A DNA stretch of 54,518 bases from Candidatus Poseidoniales archaeon (GCA_003602475.1 QQSC01000009.1:67267-121784), one strand, 5' to 3'. Shown: positions 34,530 through 43,117, counted from the first letter of the stretch. Notes: generated from the sequence alone by a model not told the origin. Translations and numbers: made by a program.

Positions 34530-34604
34530 ATGCACGTTGTTCCCGAACGTTCAATCACCTTCCATCGCACAAACAAAACTGCGTGATGGCTCTTGCCTAC
34601 GGCG

Positions 34605-36317
34605 TCAAGCGAACGGTATGGAGACCGATTTGTGGCTTTTGAGGTTGATCACCGTTAGCATGCATGGTTTTGGTTGGAATCCCAACATACGTTGGTACGA
34701 GGTTTGGTCCTGCCATGTACTTGAGCATACCAATGTGGTTCCCCGGAAATCCACACACTCGTGACCATGCACGTGGCCTGTGACAAAAATATCCGGCACT
34801 TCACGAATGACCAACCCGTCCTCAGGCTCCGGAGAAAGTGGAGTTTTCCCCCCCCATTGTGGGGCAAGGTGACGACGTCGGAGCATTTCTCGCATGGCTT
34901 CTACTGGGTCGGCATACGTCACCGTTCGCAAGCCAGCTACAAAGTCATCGATGGACTTGCCATGGTAGGAGAGCAAACGAACACCGTGCAGCGAGAAATC
35001 ACAGGGGTTTCCTACAAATGTCGTCGTGTTGTAATCCTGCTGAATGTCCTTCTCAAATGTGGGTTGAGGTTCAGCTGGACGAACTGCATCATGATTCCCT
35101 GGTAACATCAAGCATTCCACCCATTCTGGAAGCAATTCCAACAGCCTTGCAAATTCCGTGTACTGAGCAAACAAATCAGGAATGGCCAATTCTTTTTCCT
35201 GATCGGGGTAAATACCCACACCATCAACACAATCTCCTGACAAAATGAGGTACTTGATGGTCTTCGCAAGCGGGTCGGTATGGAACCATCGCACCATTTT
35301 GTGCCACTGGGCCTCAAGGAATGTTTTCGAACCAACGTGAATGTCCGAAAGGAAGGCTACACTGACACCTTGTTCTGCCGATGCCTTGTTATGGTGAGAT
35401 TTGAGTGGGAAATGAAGATCGTCCACATAAAAAATATCCCCCGTTTGGCTAAATGTGCCCGAGACACCCAACACGTCGTCTGGCATCAATCCCGCTTCGA
35501 TGATGGCTTCTTGGGCACGGTCCCTGTCGTCACCTTTTCGCTTGGTGAGCAAACACGTCATCTCCCCAGTTTCGTCTTCTAAGCCCCAGATCAAGTGGCC
35601 GTTTTTTGTGTAGCGGGGTTCATTGACCAAACCAATGGCGACCGCCTTGTTTTCGTATCCCTGGTACCTGGAGGATTCTGCGACCAGTCGTGCGATTTCT
35701 TGATGCTTGCGAGGGAGTTGAGAGTTTTTCACAATCAGTTTCCGGATTTGCTCCAATCGGTCGGTAAAACAAGACGTGATGTCCGACATTTTTCCTTCCG
35801 TTACGGAGTTGCCTGTGATGTCAAAATGGACGCTAATATCGGAAGGAGCATCGCTCGCATGCATGGAAAAATCCGAATGGTTCCAGTCGGGTAAGTTGTT
35901 GCGGAGCAAGACATCGATTGGTTCCGGTTCCACCATTGGTGCGACCGTCCGACCCAAATCAGTCGGCGGGGTTGCCATGGAATCCACCACTTCAGGATGC
36001 GACGACATGTCTGTGGGAAGTTGTTCGCGAATGGACGGTGTGTTGCCGGCATGAGCGATCATAGCATCCAATTGTTGAGGACTCAACATGCCGCCCGAGA
36101 TGTTCAGGTCTGTGGCTGTTGCCAACACTTCAAGGGGGTTGTTTAGCGCCATTAAACGGTCATGCACCGAGCGTGGCGCCAGCAATTTGAGTTGGCGTAA
36201 TCGGGTGGCGACCTCAGCCCAATGCTCACCCATGGCCTCATGTCGTGTTGACGCTTCAAAAGGTATGTGATGCACAAAATTGGGTTCATTCTTCGCCATC
36301 GGTCCAGGCGATGTCAT
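34605..36317 (-). CDS. polB: DNA polymerase II (PolD) small subunit, exonuclease DP1
   Basis: A 570-residue DP1 subunit of the archaeal replicative polymerase PolD, which gives Mre11-like 3'-5' proofreading and contacts the DP2 catalytic subunit. An N-terminal helical domain and a low-complexity linker (to about 200) precede an OB-fold around 225-300 ('AIGLVNEPRYTKNGHLIWGLED'). The calcineurin-like phosphoesterase follows: LSDIHVGS (about 322), GDCVDGVGIYP (about 362), PGNHDAVRPAEPQP (about 407), SYHGKS (about 450) and TGHVHGHE (about 514). All metal ligands appear present, implying active proofreading. ATG 36317 overlaps the end of the CinA-like gene by 32 nt; ATG 36299 is a possible later start. 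DP2 is not in the window. Confidence 0.95.
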   Translation of the reverse strand: MTSPGPMAKNEPNFVHHIPFEASTRHEAMGEHWAEVATRLRQLKLLAPRSVHDRLMALNNPLEVLATATDLNISGGMLSPQQLDAMIAHAGNTPSIREQLPTDMSSHPEVVDSMATPPTDLGRTVAPMVEPEPIDVLLRNNLPDWNHSDFSMHASDAPSDISVHFDITGNSVTEGKMSDITSCFTDRLEQIRKLIVKNSQLPRKHQEIARLVAESSRYQGYENKAVAIGLVNEPRYTKNGHLIWGLEDETGEMTCLLTKRKGDDRDRAQEAIIEAGLMPDDVLGVSGTFSQTGDIFYVDDLHFPLKSHHNKASAEQGVSVAFLSDIHVGSKTFLEAQWHKMVRWFHTDPLAKTIKYLILSGDCVDGVGIYPDQEKELAIPDLFAQYTEFARLLELLPEWVECLMLPGNHDAVRPAEPQPTFEKDIQQDYNTTTFVGNPCDFSLHGVRLLSYHGKSIDDFVAGLRTVTYADPVEAMREMLRRRHLAPQWGGKTPLSPEPEDGLVIREVPDIFVTGHVHGHECVDFRGTTLVCSSTWQDQTSYQRMLGFQPKPCMLTVINLKSHKSVSIPFA

Positions 36318-36981
36318 CGCTCAGTGAAAAATCACCATCTTCAGTGTCTTTTTCCCAAGCTTCATCCTGCCAGGGTGCTCGCTCTTGAGCTTCCATCTCT
36401 CGGGCCTCAATGGCGACTTCAAGGGCTTGACGTCGTTGTTCCTCAGCCAACTTTGCTCGGGCGGCTTCTTCATGTTCCTCTCGGCTTCTCACCATCGCAT
36501 CGTCCCAGCAATCCATGGCGGATAGGAGGGCAAAATGAACGAACCCGTTTTTGTTTTGCTCGCGGTTCCCTCCTATTTCGGTTCGAACCGATGTGGCCCA
36601 CGAGGCGGATGCAATGCCGACGTACACGGTTCCTACCGGTTTGTTGGAACCCTCGTTGCTGGGTCCGGCTATTCCTGTTACAGCGATGGCGTAATCGGCG
36701 CCTGAACGCTCACGAGCCCCTTGGGCCATTTGGATGGCCACCTTTGCCGAAACGGCGCCTCGCTTCTCAAGGGTGTCGCTGTTGACGCCCAGTTCCTTGA
36801 CCTTCGCTTCGTTGGCGTACGTGACCCAGGACTGTCGGAAATAGGCCGATGCACCGGCAATGTCTGTGAGTGTGCTGGCCAAGAGACCGCCCGTGCAAGA
36901 TTCAGCCACCGTGATGGTGTAGTTCCCCTTTCGCAGGCGCCGAACCAACTTGGCAGCAGCGGATTGGACCGCTTCATCCAT
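36286..36981 (-). CDS. CinA C-terminal-domain protein (nicotinamide-nucleotide amidohydrolase, PncC-like)
   Basis: A 231-residue protein whose first about 155 residues are a CinA-C/PncC domain, which deamidates nicotinamide mononucleotide for NAD salvage. Signature segments are TVAESCTGGLLAS (catalytic Ser in ESCTGG), the FRQSWVTYANEAKVKELGV helix region, GAVSAKVAIQMAQGARE and AVTGIAGP. Unlike stand-alone PncC there is a roughly 70-residue C-terminal extension. It is highly charged and helical (EEHEEAARAKLAEEQRR), with an acidic end (EKDTEDGDF), probably a coiled coil. ATG 36981 is chosen because a TCATAAAG box lies about 25 nt upstream, fitting a leaderless transcript; GTG 36993 after GGTGA is an alternative. 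It overlaps the downstream polB start. Confidence 0.85.
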   Translation of the reverse strand: MDEAVQSAAAKLVRRLRKGNYTITVAESCTGGLLASTLTDIAGASAYFRQSWVTYANEAKVKELGVNSDTLEKRGAVSAKVAIQMAQGARERSGADYAIAVTGIAGPSNEGSNKPVGTVYVGIASASWATSVRTEIGGNREQNKNGFVHFALLSAMDCWDDAMVRSREEHEEAARAKLAEEQRRQALEVAIEAREMEAQERAPWQDEAWEKDTEDGDFSLSDDIAWTDGEE

Positions 36982-37002
36982 GTTCTTTCCCACTCGTCAC
37001 CG

Positions 37003-37010
37003 CTTTATGA
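37003..37010 (-). promoter_or_regulatory. TATA-like box for the CinA/PolD-small-subunit unit
   Basis: On the minus strand TCATAAAG is centred 25 nt before ATG 36981, the spacing expected for a leaderless archaeal mRNA. It would also drive the overlapping polB gene. Confidence 0.4.
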
Positions 37011-37059
37011 CTCCTGTCATCGTCGGTTGGTTGAAATGGAGGAGGTCACAGGACCGATT

Positions 37060-37135
37060 GGGCCTGTGGTCTAGCGGCTATGACACCTCCCTTACACGGA
37101 GTTGATCGAGGGTTCGAGTCCCTCCAGGCCCACCA
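37060..37135 (+). tRNA. tRNA-Val (anticodon UAC), CCA encoded
   Basis: The acceptor GGGCCTG (37060-37066) pairs with CAGGCCC (37125-37131). Discriminator A is at 37132 and genomic CCA at 37133-37135. The D-arm begins GTCTAGCGG. The anticodon loop CTTACAC gives anticodon TAC, closed by a CTCC/GGAG stem with one C-U mismatch at its base. The T-arm GAGGG-TTCGAGT-CCCTC is perfect. No intron. It lies in the gap between the oppositely oriented cinA-like and DUF192-like genes. Confidence 0.96.
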
Positions 37136-37162
37136 CAGAGGTTTGATTTGTCAGTGTTCACT

Positions 37163-37468
37163 TCACCAAAGGCAATCGGTGAGTTCAACTCCATTGTCAC
37201 TGATAACCTTTGAAATGCCAGATTTTAGGCGGAGTTCTTGGACTACAGCTCCCTCGTCAACGATCAAGAGATGAACGGCTCGGGACCAAAGTCCCCATTC
37301 GGGATGAGCACCACGGTGATCAACAGCAACCAGAACATCCTCGAGTTCTGAAAACATCAGGGCTTTGGTTGCCAGGGGGAGGTCTTCCGCCTTGAGGAGC
37401 AACCAACGTTTTCCGGCCATGGTTGACCTCGGTTGGTCGCCCAATTCATGAAACCATATCACGTTCAT
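37163..37468 (-). CDS. Small DUF192-like protein
   Basis: A 101-residue protein. GGTGA lies 4 nt before the ATG at 37468, and the start is 4 nt after the pelota stop on the same strand, so it belongs to the ftfL-pelA transcript. The pattern 'ATKALMF...', then 'WGLWSRAVHLLIVDEGAVVQELRLKSG' loosely follows DUF192 (UPF0127) proteins, which have a GLMF motif, a tryptophan strand and 'DIIFLDEEGRVV'. The match is weak but in the correct order. No catalytic residues are known for DUF192. A shorter start at ATG 37420 (MAGKRW) is possible. Function unknown. Confidence 0.6.
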   Translation of the reverse strand: MNVIWFHELGDQPRSTMAGKRWLLLKAEDLPLATKALMFSELEDVLVAVDHRGAHPEWGLWSRAVHLLIVDEGAVVQELRLKSGISKVISDNGVELTDCLW

Positions 37469-37472
37469 TCCA

Positions 37473-38534
37473 TCACCTTGAATACCGCAAAAGGGCTACT
37501 GCTCCACCCAAACCCCTCAATTGGTCACCAGCATCGTGGTCGGTTGAACATTGAACGACTTCGCCTCCGAACCCTTTCAGTGTCTTCACAGCGTCTTCCC
37601 AAACTCCCGATGCATTGTTTTCCGTCTCTCGAAGAAGATCTGCGGAAATCAGCAACGTTTCAACGGCGCCTTCCTGTATTGATTCGAAAATATCCCTTTT
37701 GCCGTAAGCGACGGGTCCATCGGTGGAAATGCGTCGCCACGCCTCATCAAGCATGTTGATTTCTTTCACCATTTGATGCTCGGCCAACAGTTCACCTGCC
37801 AACCCTTCGCTCAGGACTTGGTTGGCGGCTCCCCGTCCTCCCATGTTGGTGGCCACACAAAGCATGGTGCGTTTGTGGCCGGCCTTTCGCAAATCAGCGT
37901 GCATTTTCTCCCTTGCGTGACCGGGTCCGCACACCACCAAGGGCATCTCGTTCGGAAGTTGGTCGGTCAGACCGTCGACGGTGGTAGCCCTGAACGAGGT
38001 GGCGATGCCCTCTGATTGGCGCAGGTCCCCGCGCTTTCCGCCTCCACGCATGGTCCAAGTTGCACTCTCACGCAGCCCTCGCCCAGTTACGAAGTAGAGA
38101 ATCATCTCGTCGTTCTCAACGACCAGCAAGGCCACATGAGCCTGAGATGATGCGTTTGCGCTTTGCCGAAGAAGGTCGGCATCAAGTTGCGACAACATGG
38201 GGTGGGCTTTGAGGACCACCTCGTCGCGAATCTCAACCACATGGGTGTGGTGCATACCGACGTCAAAAGCGGCTTCTTCAATGATGCCGTGGACTCGAAG
38301 CGAATCGCTGAAGGCTTGATGCTCCGTGTGTTCAACCGCCAATTGAATCCACATTTTCTTTCGTTCCGCCTGTTTCGCCCTGCCACCTTCTTCGCCTCCA
38401 GTGGTTTGATCCCTGCGTTCGCCAAGCATCGCCAGCGAAACACCGGGTCGAGTGACTTTCGCCAACACCCAAACATCGTCTTGGGAATCAATGCGCAGCC
38501 TCCACTCGGTCGGGCTGCGCTTGATGATTTGCAT
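37473..38534 (-). CDS. pelA: Pelota/Dom34 mRNA surveillance protein
   Basis: A 353-residue aRF1-like protein that, with the GTPase aEF1A or ABCE1, splits ribosomes stalled on broken or stop-less mRNA. The N-terminal Lsm-like domain (1-130) begins 'MQIIKRSPTEWRLRIDSQDDVWVL' in pattern, with the charged linker 'GGEEGGRAKQAERKKMW' and ending HTHVVEIRDE. The central domain (about 120-245) has ALLVVENDEMILYFV and 'VVCGPGHAREKM'. The C-terminal eL30-like domain has 'VAYGKRDIFESIQEGAVETLLISADLL'. The GGQ motif of true release factors is absent, as expected for pelota. ATG 38534 is 4 nt after the ftfL stop, so the genes are tightly coupled. Length matches the family. Confidence 0.93.
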   Translation of the reverse strand: MQIIKRSPTEWRLRIDSQDDVWVLAKVTRPGVSLAMLGERRDQTTGGEEGGRAKQAERKKMWIQLAVEHTEHQAFSDSLRVHGIIEEAAFDVGMHHTHVVEIRDEVVLKAHPMLSQLDADLLRQSANASSQAHVALLVVENDEMILYFVTGRGLRESATWTMRGGGKRGDLRQSEGIATSFRATTVDGLTDQLPNEMPLVVCGPGHAREKMHADLRKAGHKRTMLCVATNMGGRGAANQVLSEGLAGELLAEHQMVKEINMLDEAWRRISTDGPVAYGKRDIFESIQEGAVETLLISADLLRETENNASGVWEDAVKTLKGFGGEVVQCSTDHDAGDQLRGLGGAVALLRYSR

Positions 38535-38538
38535 GCTC

Positions 38539-40254
38539 TCACCCGAACATTCCGATGAGGTTCCCGTTTTCATCCATGTCCATGTCAAGGGCAGCGGGAC
38601 GCTTGGGCAAACCGGGCATGGTCATCATGTCTCCAAGAATGGCCACCACGAACCCCGCCCCTGCGTTGAGTCGGAATTCCCTGATCGGGATGGTGAACCC
38701 GACAGGAGCCCCAAGTTGACCAGCATCGTGCGAAAACGAGTACTGGGTTTTGGCCATGCAGACGGGCAGGTGCCCGTAACCCCACGAGCGAATTTGGTCC
38801 AGTTGGCGTTTCGCCTTCGGACTGACATCAATGTCGTCAGCCTTGTAGAGTCGAGTAGCGATGTGTCGGGCTTTGTCCAACACATCTGCATCCGCTTCAA
38901 ACAAGGGGACGAACGGACGCCCGTCAGCCACGTGTCCTTGGACGGCTTTGACGACGGCTTTTGCCAAATCTTCTCCACCAGCCCCGCCTTTTCCGTGAAC
39001 CTCGGTGAGGCATACAGCCGATGCCCCGCTTGCGTGAGCAGCATCAGCGATGGCGTCGAGTTCGGCCTTCGTATCGGATGCGAATCGATTGATGGAAACC
39101 ACCACAGGCATGCCAAAAGAGGCCATGTTGCGAATATGACGGTCAAGATTGGTGGTCGCACCAACGGTGACGGCTTCCACATGTTCGGCCTCAAGCGTGG
39201 CCTTGTCAGGTCGAACGCCACCACGGTTTCCGAACGCTCCGCCGTGCAATTTCATGGAGCGAACCGTGACGTTCATGACCACACAATCCGGTGCCTTTCC
39301 AGATGTGGCTGCTTTGATGTGCATGAACTTTTCAGCCCCCATGTCGGAACCGAAACCAGCCTCCGTTACCACGAAGTCAGCGCTTGCAAGAGCCATGCGG
39401 TCTGCGATGATGCTGGAGTTGCCGTGGGCGATGTTGGCGAAGGGCCCCCCGTGAATGAACGCTGGATTCCCCTCAAGCGTTTGGGTGATGTTGGGCAAAA
39501 AGGCCTGGCGAAGGACAAGCGCCATGGCTCCTGCACCACCGATGTCTTCGGCCTTAACCGGATGACCTTCGGTTGATGTGCCCACCACGATATCTCCCAG
39601 GCGCCGTCGAAGGTCTGCATAGTCGCTGGCCAGCACAAGAATCGCCATGACTTCGCTTGCCGCGGTGATGTCAAACCTGTCTTCCCTGACCAAGCCGTTG
39701 GCAGGGCCGCCCTTGCCCACGGTTACGTTGCGAAGAGCTCGGTCGTTCATGTCAATTACACGCGGCCATGTGATCCGAGTGGGATCCAGTTTGGCAGCGT
39801 TGCCGTGTTTGAGATGGTTGTCGAGCAGAGCGGAAAGGAGGTTGTGAGCTGACGTCACGGCGTGCAGATCACCTGTAAGATGGAGGTTGATGTTCTCCAT
39901 GGGCAACACCTGAGCGTAGCCTCCACCAGCCGCCCCGCCTTTGATGCCGAAAACTGGACCCATTGAAGGCTCACGAACCACGCATGTGGCGGATTTTCCA
40001 ATGTGGCAAAGGGCTTGGGTGAGTCCGATGGTGGTGACGGTTTTCCCTTCACCAAACGGGGTCGGATTGACCGATGTGACCAACACCAAGTTGCCTTGTG
40101 GTTGGTTGAACCTCATTTTCAAGGCGGACCAATTGATTTTGGCGACACCTTGGCCCATCGGTTCGATTTCATGGGATGAGATGCCCAGTTTCCATGCCAC
40201 GGCTTCAACGGCTTCCATGGTGGCTTCCCGTGCGATTTCAAGGTCGGTCTTCAT
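38539..40254 (-). CDS. ftfL: Formate-tetrahydrofolate ligase
   Basis: A 571-residue ATP-dependent ligase that makes 10-formyl-THF from formate, feeding purine, methionyl or C1 metabolism. The P-loop TPFGEGKTV is at 65-73, and the highly conserved EPSMGPVFGIKGG (95-107), GGGYAQV and PMENINLHLTGD segments follow. Later, INRFASDTKAEL and the substrate region near 'SFSHDAGQLGAPVGF' are intact. Length is slightly above the bacterial norm. FtfL is typical of bacteria and of heterotrophic marine archaea that use THF rather than methanopterin, which suits a Marine Group II origin. It is first in a run ftfL-pelA-DUF192-like on the minus strand, with a 4-nt gap to pelA. Confidence 0.97.
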   Translation of the reverse strand: MKTDLEIAREATMEAVEAVAWKLGISSHEIEPMGQGVAKINWSALKMRFNQPQGNLVLVTSVNPTPFGEGKTVTTIGLTQALCHIGKSATCVVREPSMGPVFGIKGGAAGGGYAQVLPMENINLHLTGDLHAVTSAHNLLSALLDNHLKHGNAAKLDPTRITWPRVIDMNDRALRNVTVGKGGPANGLVREDRFDITAASEVMAILVLASDYADLRRRLGDIVVGTSTEGHPVKAEDIGGAGAMALVLRQAFLPNITQTLEGNPAFIHGGPFANIAHGNSSIIADRMALASADFVVTEAGFGSDMGAEKFMHIKAATSGKAPDCVVMNVTVRSMKLHGGAFGNRGGVRPDKATLEAEHVEAVTVGATTNLDRHIRNMASFGMPVVVSINRFASDTKAELDAIADAAHASGASAVCLTEVHGKGGAGGEDLAKAVVKAVQGHVADGRPFVPLFEADADVLDKARHIATRLYKADDIDVSPKAKRQLDQIRSWGYGHLPVCMAKTQYSFSHDAGQLGAPVGFTIPIREFRLNAGAGFVVAILGDMMTMPGLPKRPAALDMDMDENGNLIGMFG

Positions 40255-40344
40255 GAAGTCAACTGGCTGGATTTGAACCTATCAAACCCTCGGTGGTCTG
40301 TCAACGCAGCGGGGCGTTTCTGGGGGGGCCCACTCAAGCGGTTC

Positions 40345-41736
40345 TCATTCGTCGCTGACTTTGCCGAGATAATCGGGCAAATCAACACCGGCCATCTTGG
40401 CCACGTCATGCACTGGAGGGAGGCTTTGAATGAGGGACGAGATGAAGTTGGAGGTTGATCCGCCTTCTCCACCGTTGCCTGAATCCCAAACGGTGATCTT
40501 GTCGATCTTGAGGTTGGCAATGGCTTCGGTTTGACGAGCAACGAGTTCCTCGATTTTCTCAACCATCAGAAGCGTAGCGGCTGCCTTTGCATCGCCTCCA
40601 GCGCTCTTGACCAACTTGGCGTATCCGTCAGCTTTGGCTTCAAGCACGGCTCGTTGACCTTCTGCCTCTGCGGTGTACGCTGCGAGGGTAGCATCAGCTT
40701 GCCCTCGTGCGATCCGGCGTTGGCGTTCTGCTTCTGCCTCGGCAGCGATTTCGATCTGTTGCTTGGAGACTTCCTCACGGGCAATTTCCTCAGCACGCAG
40801 ACGCTGACCTTCGAATTCGTATTGAGCCTTCTCAATTTCCACTTGCGCTCTACGCTTGGCCACTTCTGACCGCTTGAGGGCTTCAGCTTCCTTTTCAGCG
40901 AGGTCGGCGTTGTAACTGGCAATGTCAGCACGGGACAAGTTTTCACCTTCAACGGCTTTGGATTCTTGTTGTTGAACGAAAACACGTCGGTCGGCTTCGG
41001 CTTCTTTTTGTCCCTTATCGGATTCAGCACGGTTCATTGCAACTTGAATCTCACGGGCTCGGTCGGCTTGGGCCTCACCAACAGCACCATCACGGGTGGC
41101 GTTGGCTCGGTCAACGTCAGCACTTGCAATGGCTTGTGCTGCGGCTTTTGCACCGATGGACTTGATGTAATCGGCTTCGTCGGTGATGTCCGTGATGTTC
41201 ACGTTGATGAGGTAGAGCCCAATCTTGTGGAGTTCGGTGTCCACGTTGTTGACCACCAAACTCAGGAAGGCTTCACGGTCGCCGTTGATCTCTTCAATGG
41301 TGAGCGATGCAACGGTGAGACGAAGTTGTCCAAAGATGATTTCCTTGGCCATGTCTTCAATGTCCGGTTGACTCAAGTTCAACAAACGAACAGCGGCGTT
41401 CTGCATGATGGAGGGTTTGGTGTCGATTCCAATGGTGAACGTTGAAGGGACGTTGATGCGAATGTTTTGTTGTGAAAGAGCGTGTTCAAGGTTGATGTTG
41501 ATGGTCATTGGTTTGAGGTCAAGGAAGGCATAGTTTTGAACGAGCGGCCAAACGATTTTTCCACCTCCGTGGTAACATTTTGCTGCCCCCGAACCCTGTG
41601 TGTTTCCGTACACGACCAGGATTTGGTTGGCCGGCGCCAGTTTGTATCGGCTGGTGGCGATGTAAACCGTTGCCAGCACAACGAACACGAACAGTGCGAT
41701 TCCAATCAAGACGAGGGTTTCTCCAACGGATGCCAT
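40345..41736 (-). CDS. Flotillin-family SPFH/band-7 membrane scaffold
   Basis: A 463-residue flotillin. An N-terminal TM helix (about 8-26) is followed by the SPFH domain (about 32-200, 'NQILVVYGNTQGSG', 'MTININLEHALSQQNI', 'IIFGQLRLTVASLTIEEINGDR' in part). A long Ala/Glu-rich coiled coil (about 205-385, many AEAE and QADR heptads) and a small C-terminal domain follow. Flotillins oligomerise under the membrane and organise lipid microdomains, affecting secretion and signalling. AGGTA lies 5 nt before the ATG. It is last in an operon with an NfeD-type protein and two small membrane proteins, which matches bacterial YqiK/YqiJ and FloT/NfeD pairs. Confidence 0.93.
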   Translation of the reverse strand: MASVGETLVLIGIALFVFVVLATVYIATSRYKLAPANQILVVYGNTQGSGAAKCYHGGGKIVWPLVQNYAFLDLKPMTININLEHALSQQNIRINVPSTFTIGIDTKPSIMQNAAVRLLNLSQPDIEDMAKEIIFGQLRLTVASLTIEEINGDREAFLSLVVNNVDTELHKIGLYLINVNITDITDEADYIKSIGAKAAAQAIASADVDRANATRDGAVGEAQADRAREIQVAMNRAESDKGQKEAEADRRVFVQQQESKAVEGENLSRADIASYNADLAEKEAEALKRSEVAKRRAQVEIEKAQYEFEGQRLRAEEIAREEVSKQQIEIAAEAEAERQRRIARGQADATLAAYTAEAEGQRAVLEAKADGYAKLVKSAGGDAKAAATLLMVEKIEELVARQTEAIANLKIDKITVWDSGNGGEGGSTSNFISSLIQSLPPVHDVAKMAGVDLPDYLGKVSDE

Positions 41737-41785
41737 GGGAGTACCTGTAGCGGCATCCCTTAAGAGATTTCACACGGAAACGGCG

Positions 41786-42421
41786 TCACTCTTCTTCCCG
41801 AACGTCCATGGCGTCAGCAACCTTGAGCGGCTTGACCACCAACGTTTCTGCAATCGTCCCTGTCACCACGACAAATTTTCCGGTTTCAATCTGCAACCCT
41901 TCGTCTTCAGCGACGGCTTCGCAGGTGCGTAGGGCATCTTGGAATTCAACTTGGACCTGCCCCGTTTGACCGGGACGAATCGTTCTGTAAACGGTGCCTT
42001 TGGCTCCCAAGGCTTCGCTGTGGATGACCGTGCCGTCTGTCTCAAGGCTTGCAATGGCCTGGAACACCTTGCCCACCATCCACATCGAGGCAATGCCTGC
42101 GCCCGATCCAACAAAGATAGCAGGAAGGGCGTTGTATCCGCTCTGTGATACCGCCAAGCCGAAAATACCGAACATCATGATGAAACTGAGCAAACCTTGG
42201 AGGGTGAGCATTTGGAACACCCCTTCCGCATCCATTTCGAGGTTGATGTCCAGGAACGGAATGGCGTCCACAAATCCATCGGCCACGCCCCCTACTAGAA
42301 CCAAGGCGAAGTAAATCATGAACAAGAGGGTGCCAACCACGGCCATGCCTGCAAAGAACAGGTCAATACCCGTGATTTCACCCAAACCGAAGTAATCCAA
42401 AATTGATGAAAATCCAAACAT
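41786..42421 (-). CDS. NfeD/YqiJ-like membrane protein, flotillin partner
   Basis: A 211-residue protein with three or four hydrophobic segments in the first 120 residues (for example GMAVVGTLLFMIYFALVLVG and LLSFIMMFGIFGLAV). A soluble C-terminal part of about 140-205 follows, with beta strands 'GAKGTVYRTIRPGQTGQVQVEF' and 'GKFVVVTGTIAETLVVKPL', the OB-fold of the short NfeD family. Such proteins pair with flotillins in bacteria. It ends 49 nt before the flotillin start and starts 12 nt after the 91-residue gene. A very acidic terminus (DVREEE) closes it. Confidence 0.85.
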   Translation of the reverse strand: MFGFSSILDYFGLGEITGIDLFFAGMAVVGTLLFMIYFALVLVGGVADGFVDAIPFLDINLEMDAEGVFQMLTLQGLLSFIMMFGIFGLAVSQSGYNALPAIFVGSGAGIASMWMVGKVFQAIASLETDGTVIHSEALGAKGTVYRTIRPGQTGQVQVEFQDALRTCEAVAEDEGLQIETGKFVVVTGTIAETLVVKPLKVADAMDVREEE

Positions 42422-42433
42422 GGTGACGCTTCC

Positions 42434-42709
42434 TTATTGTGTTCCTTGCTTCGTTCGCACATCAAGGTTCTGCTGTTTCTTCACCGGGCGAATGTAAATG
42501 AAGTAATAATGGCCATAGACAACGGGTCCAAGCGACCCTCCCACGAGCACCGCTACACCCCAATCGGGTAGGCCAAGGCCGACTCCAATCAGAAAGATGA
42601 CCAACAGGGCAATGAGAATGAAGGCCTTTTCAAACAGCATCAGGAAAATGTTGTCACGGTCCCCGTTGACCTTTTCCTTGATCAGGATTAGGTCGAGCAA
42701 TCCCGGCAT
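42434..42709 (-). CDS. Small membrane protein 2 of the flotillin operon
   Basis: A 91-residue protein starting MPGLLDLILIKEKVNG. The ATG at 42709 is 5 nt after GGTGA, better supported than the upstream TTG at 42724, which overlaps the previous stop. Two closely spaced TM helices are seen (AFILIALLVIFLIGVGLGL and WGVAVLVGGSLGPVVYGHYYF), then a short polar tail with QQNLDVRTKQ. I do not recognise the family. Its placement inside a compact operon with NfeD and flotillin suggests a structural or regulatory role in the same membrane domain. Confidence 0.72.
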   Translation of the reverse strand: MPGLLDLILIKEKVNGDRDNIFLMLFEKAFILIALLVIFLIGVGLGLPDWGVAVLVGGSLGPVVYGHYYFIYIRPVKKQQNLDVRTKQGTQ

Positions 42710-42720
42710 GATGGTCACCG

Positions 42721-43035
42721 TCAAATGGCGCCAAGAAGAAGTTCAAACACAACGACGATGAATCCATAGAGGCCACCGATGAACAACAACGGCATCTCGT
42801 TTTCCTGTTCGAGTTGTTTTTTGATGTTGGTCTGGTTTGTAACATTGGAACTCATACTCGCTTCGTAGGCCTTTTCGTTCTTGTTGGACTGGTAGATGAG
42901 GAACACCAACGTCGAGATGATCACGGCCCAGGAGGCTCCAAAGACGGTTCCGAGGGCGTCTTGAAATTCAACCCACATCTTGAACGTCAAATACAATCCG
43001 AGCATTCCGGTCATGGCGCCGACGGCTTTTGACAT
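42721..43035 (-). CDS. Small membrane protein 1 of the flotillin operon
   Basis: A 104-residue protein, first gene of the operon, with AGGTAGGA just before the ATG. It has an N-terminal hydrophobic region (about 5-20), a helix WAVIISTLVFLIYQ (about 36-50), a central polar segment with many Asn/Glu (NKNEKAYEASMSSNVTN) and a C-terminal TM helix (LLFIGGLYGFIVVVFELLLG). The polar middle would lie on one side of the membrane between two helices. No known domain. Its stop is 11 nt before the next gene's chosen start. The divergent aroE gene starts 83 nt away. Confidence 0.72.
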   Translation of the reverse strand: MSKAVGAMTGMLGLYLTFKMWVEFQDALGTVFGASWAVIISTLVFLIYQSNKNEKAYEASMSSNVTNQTNIKKQLEQENEMPLLFIGGLYGFIVVVFELLLGAI

Positions 43036-43117
43036 GGTCCTACCTTGTCACCCTCCTCTTTGAATGTTGGGCCGGAACGCCCGTTGCTTTCTTGAGCAGG
43101 GAGCCCATGTCCAATCC

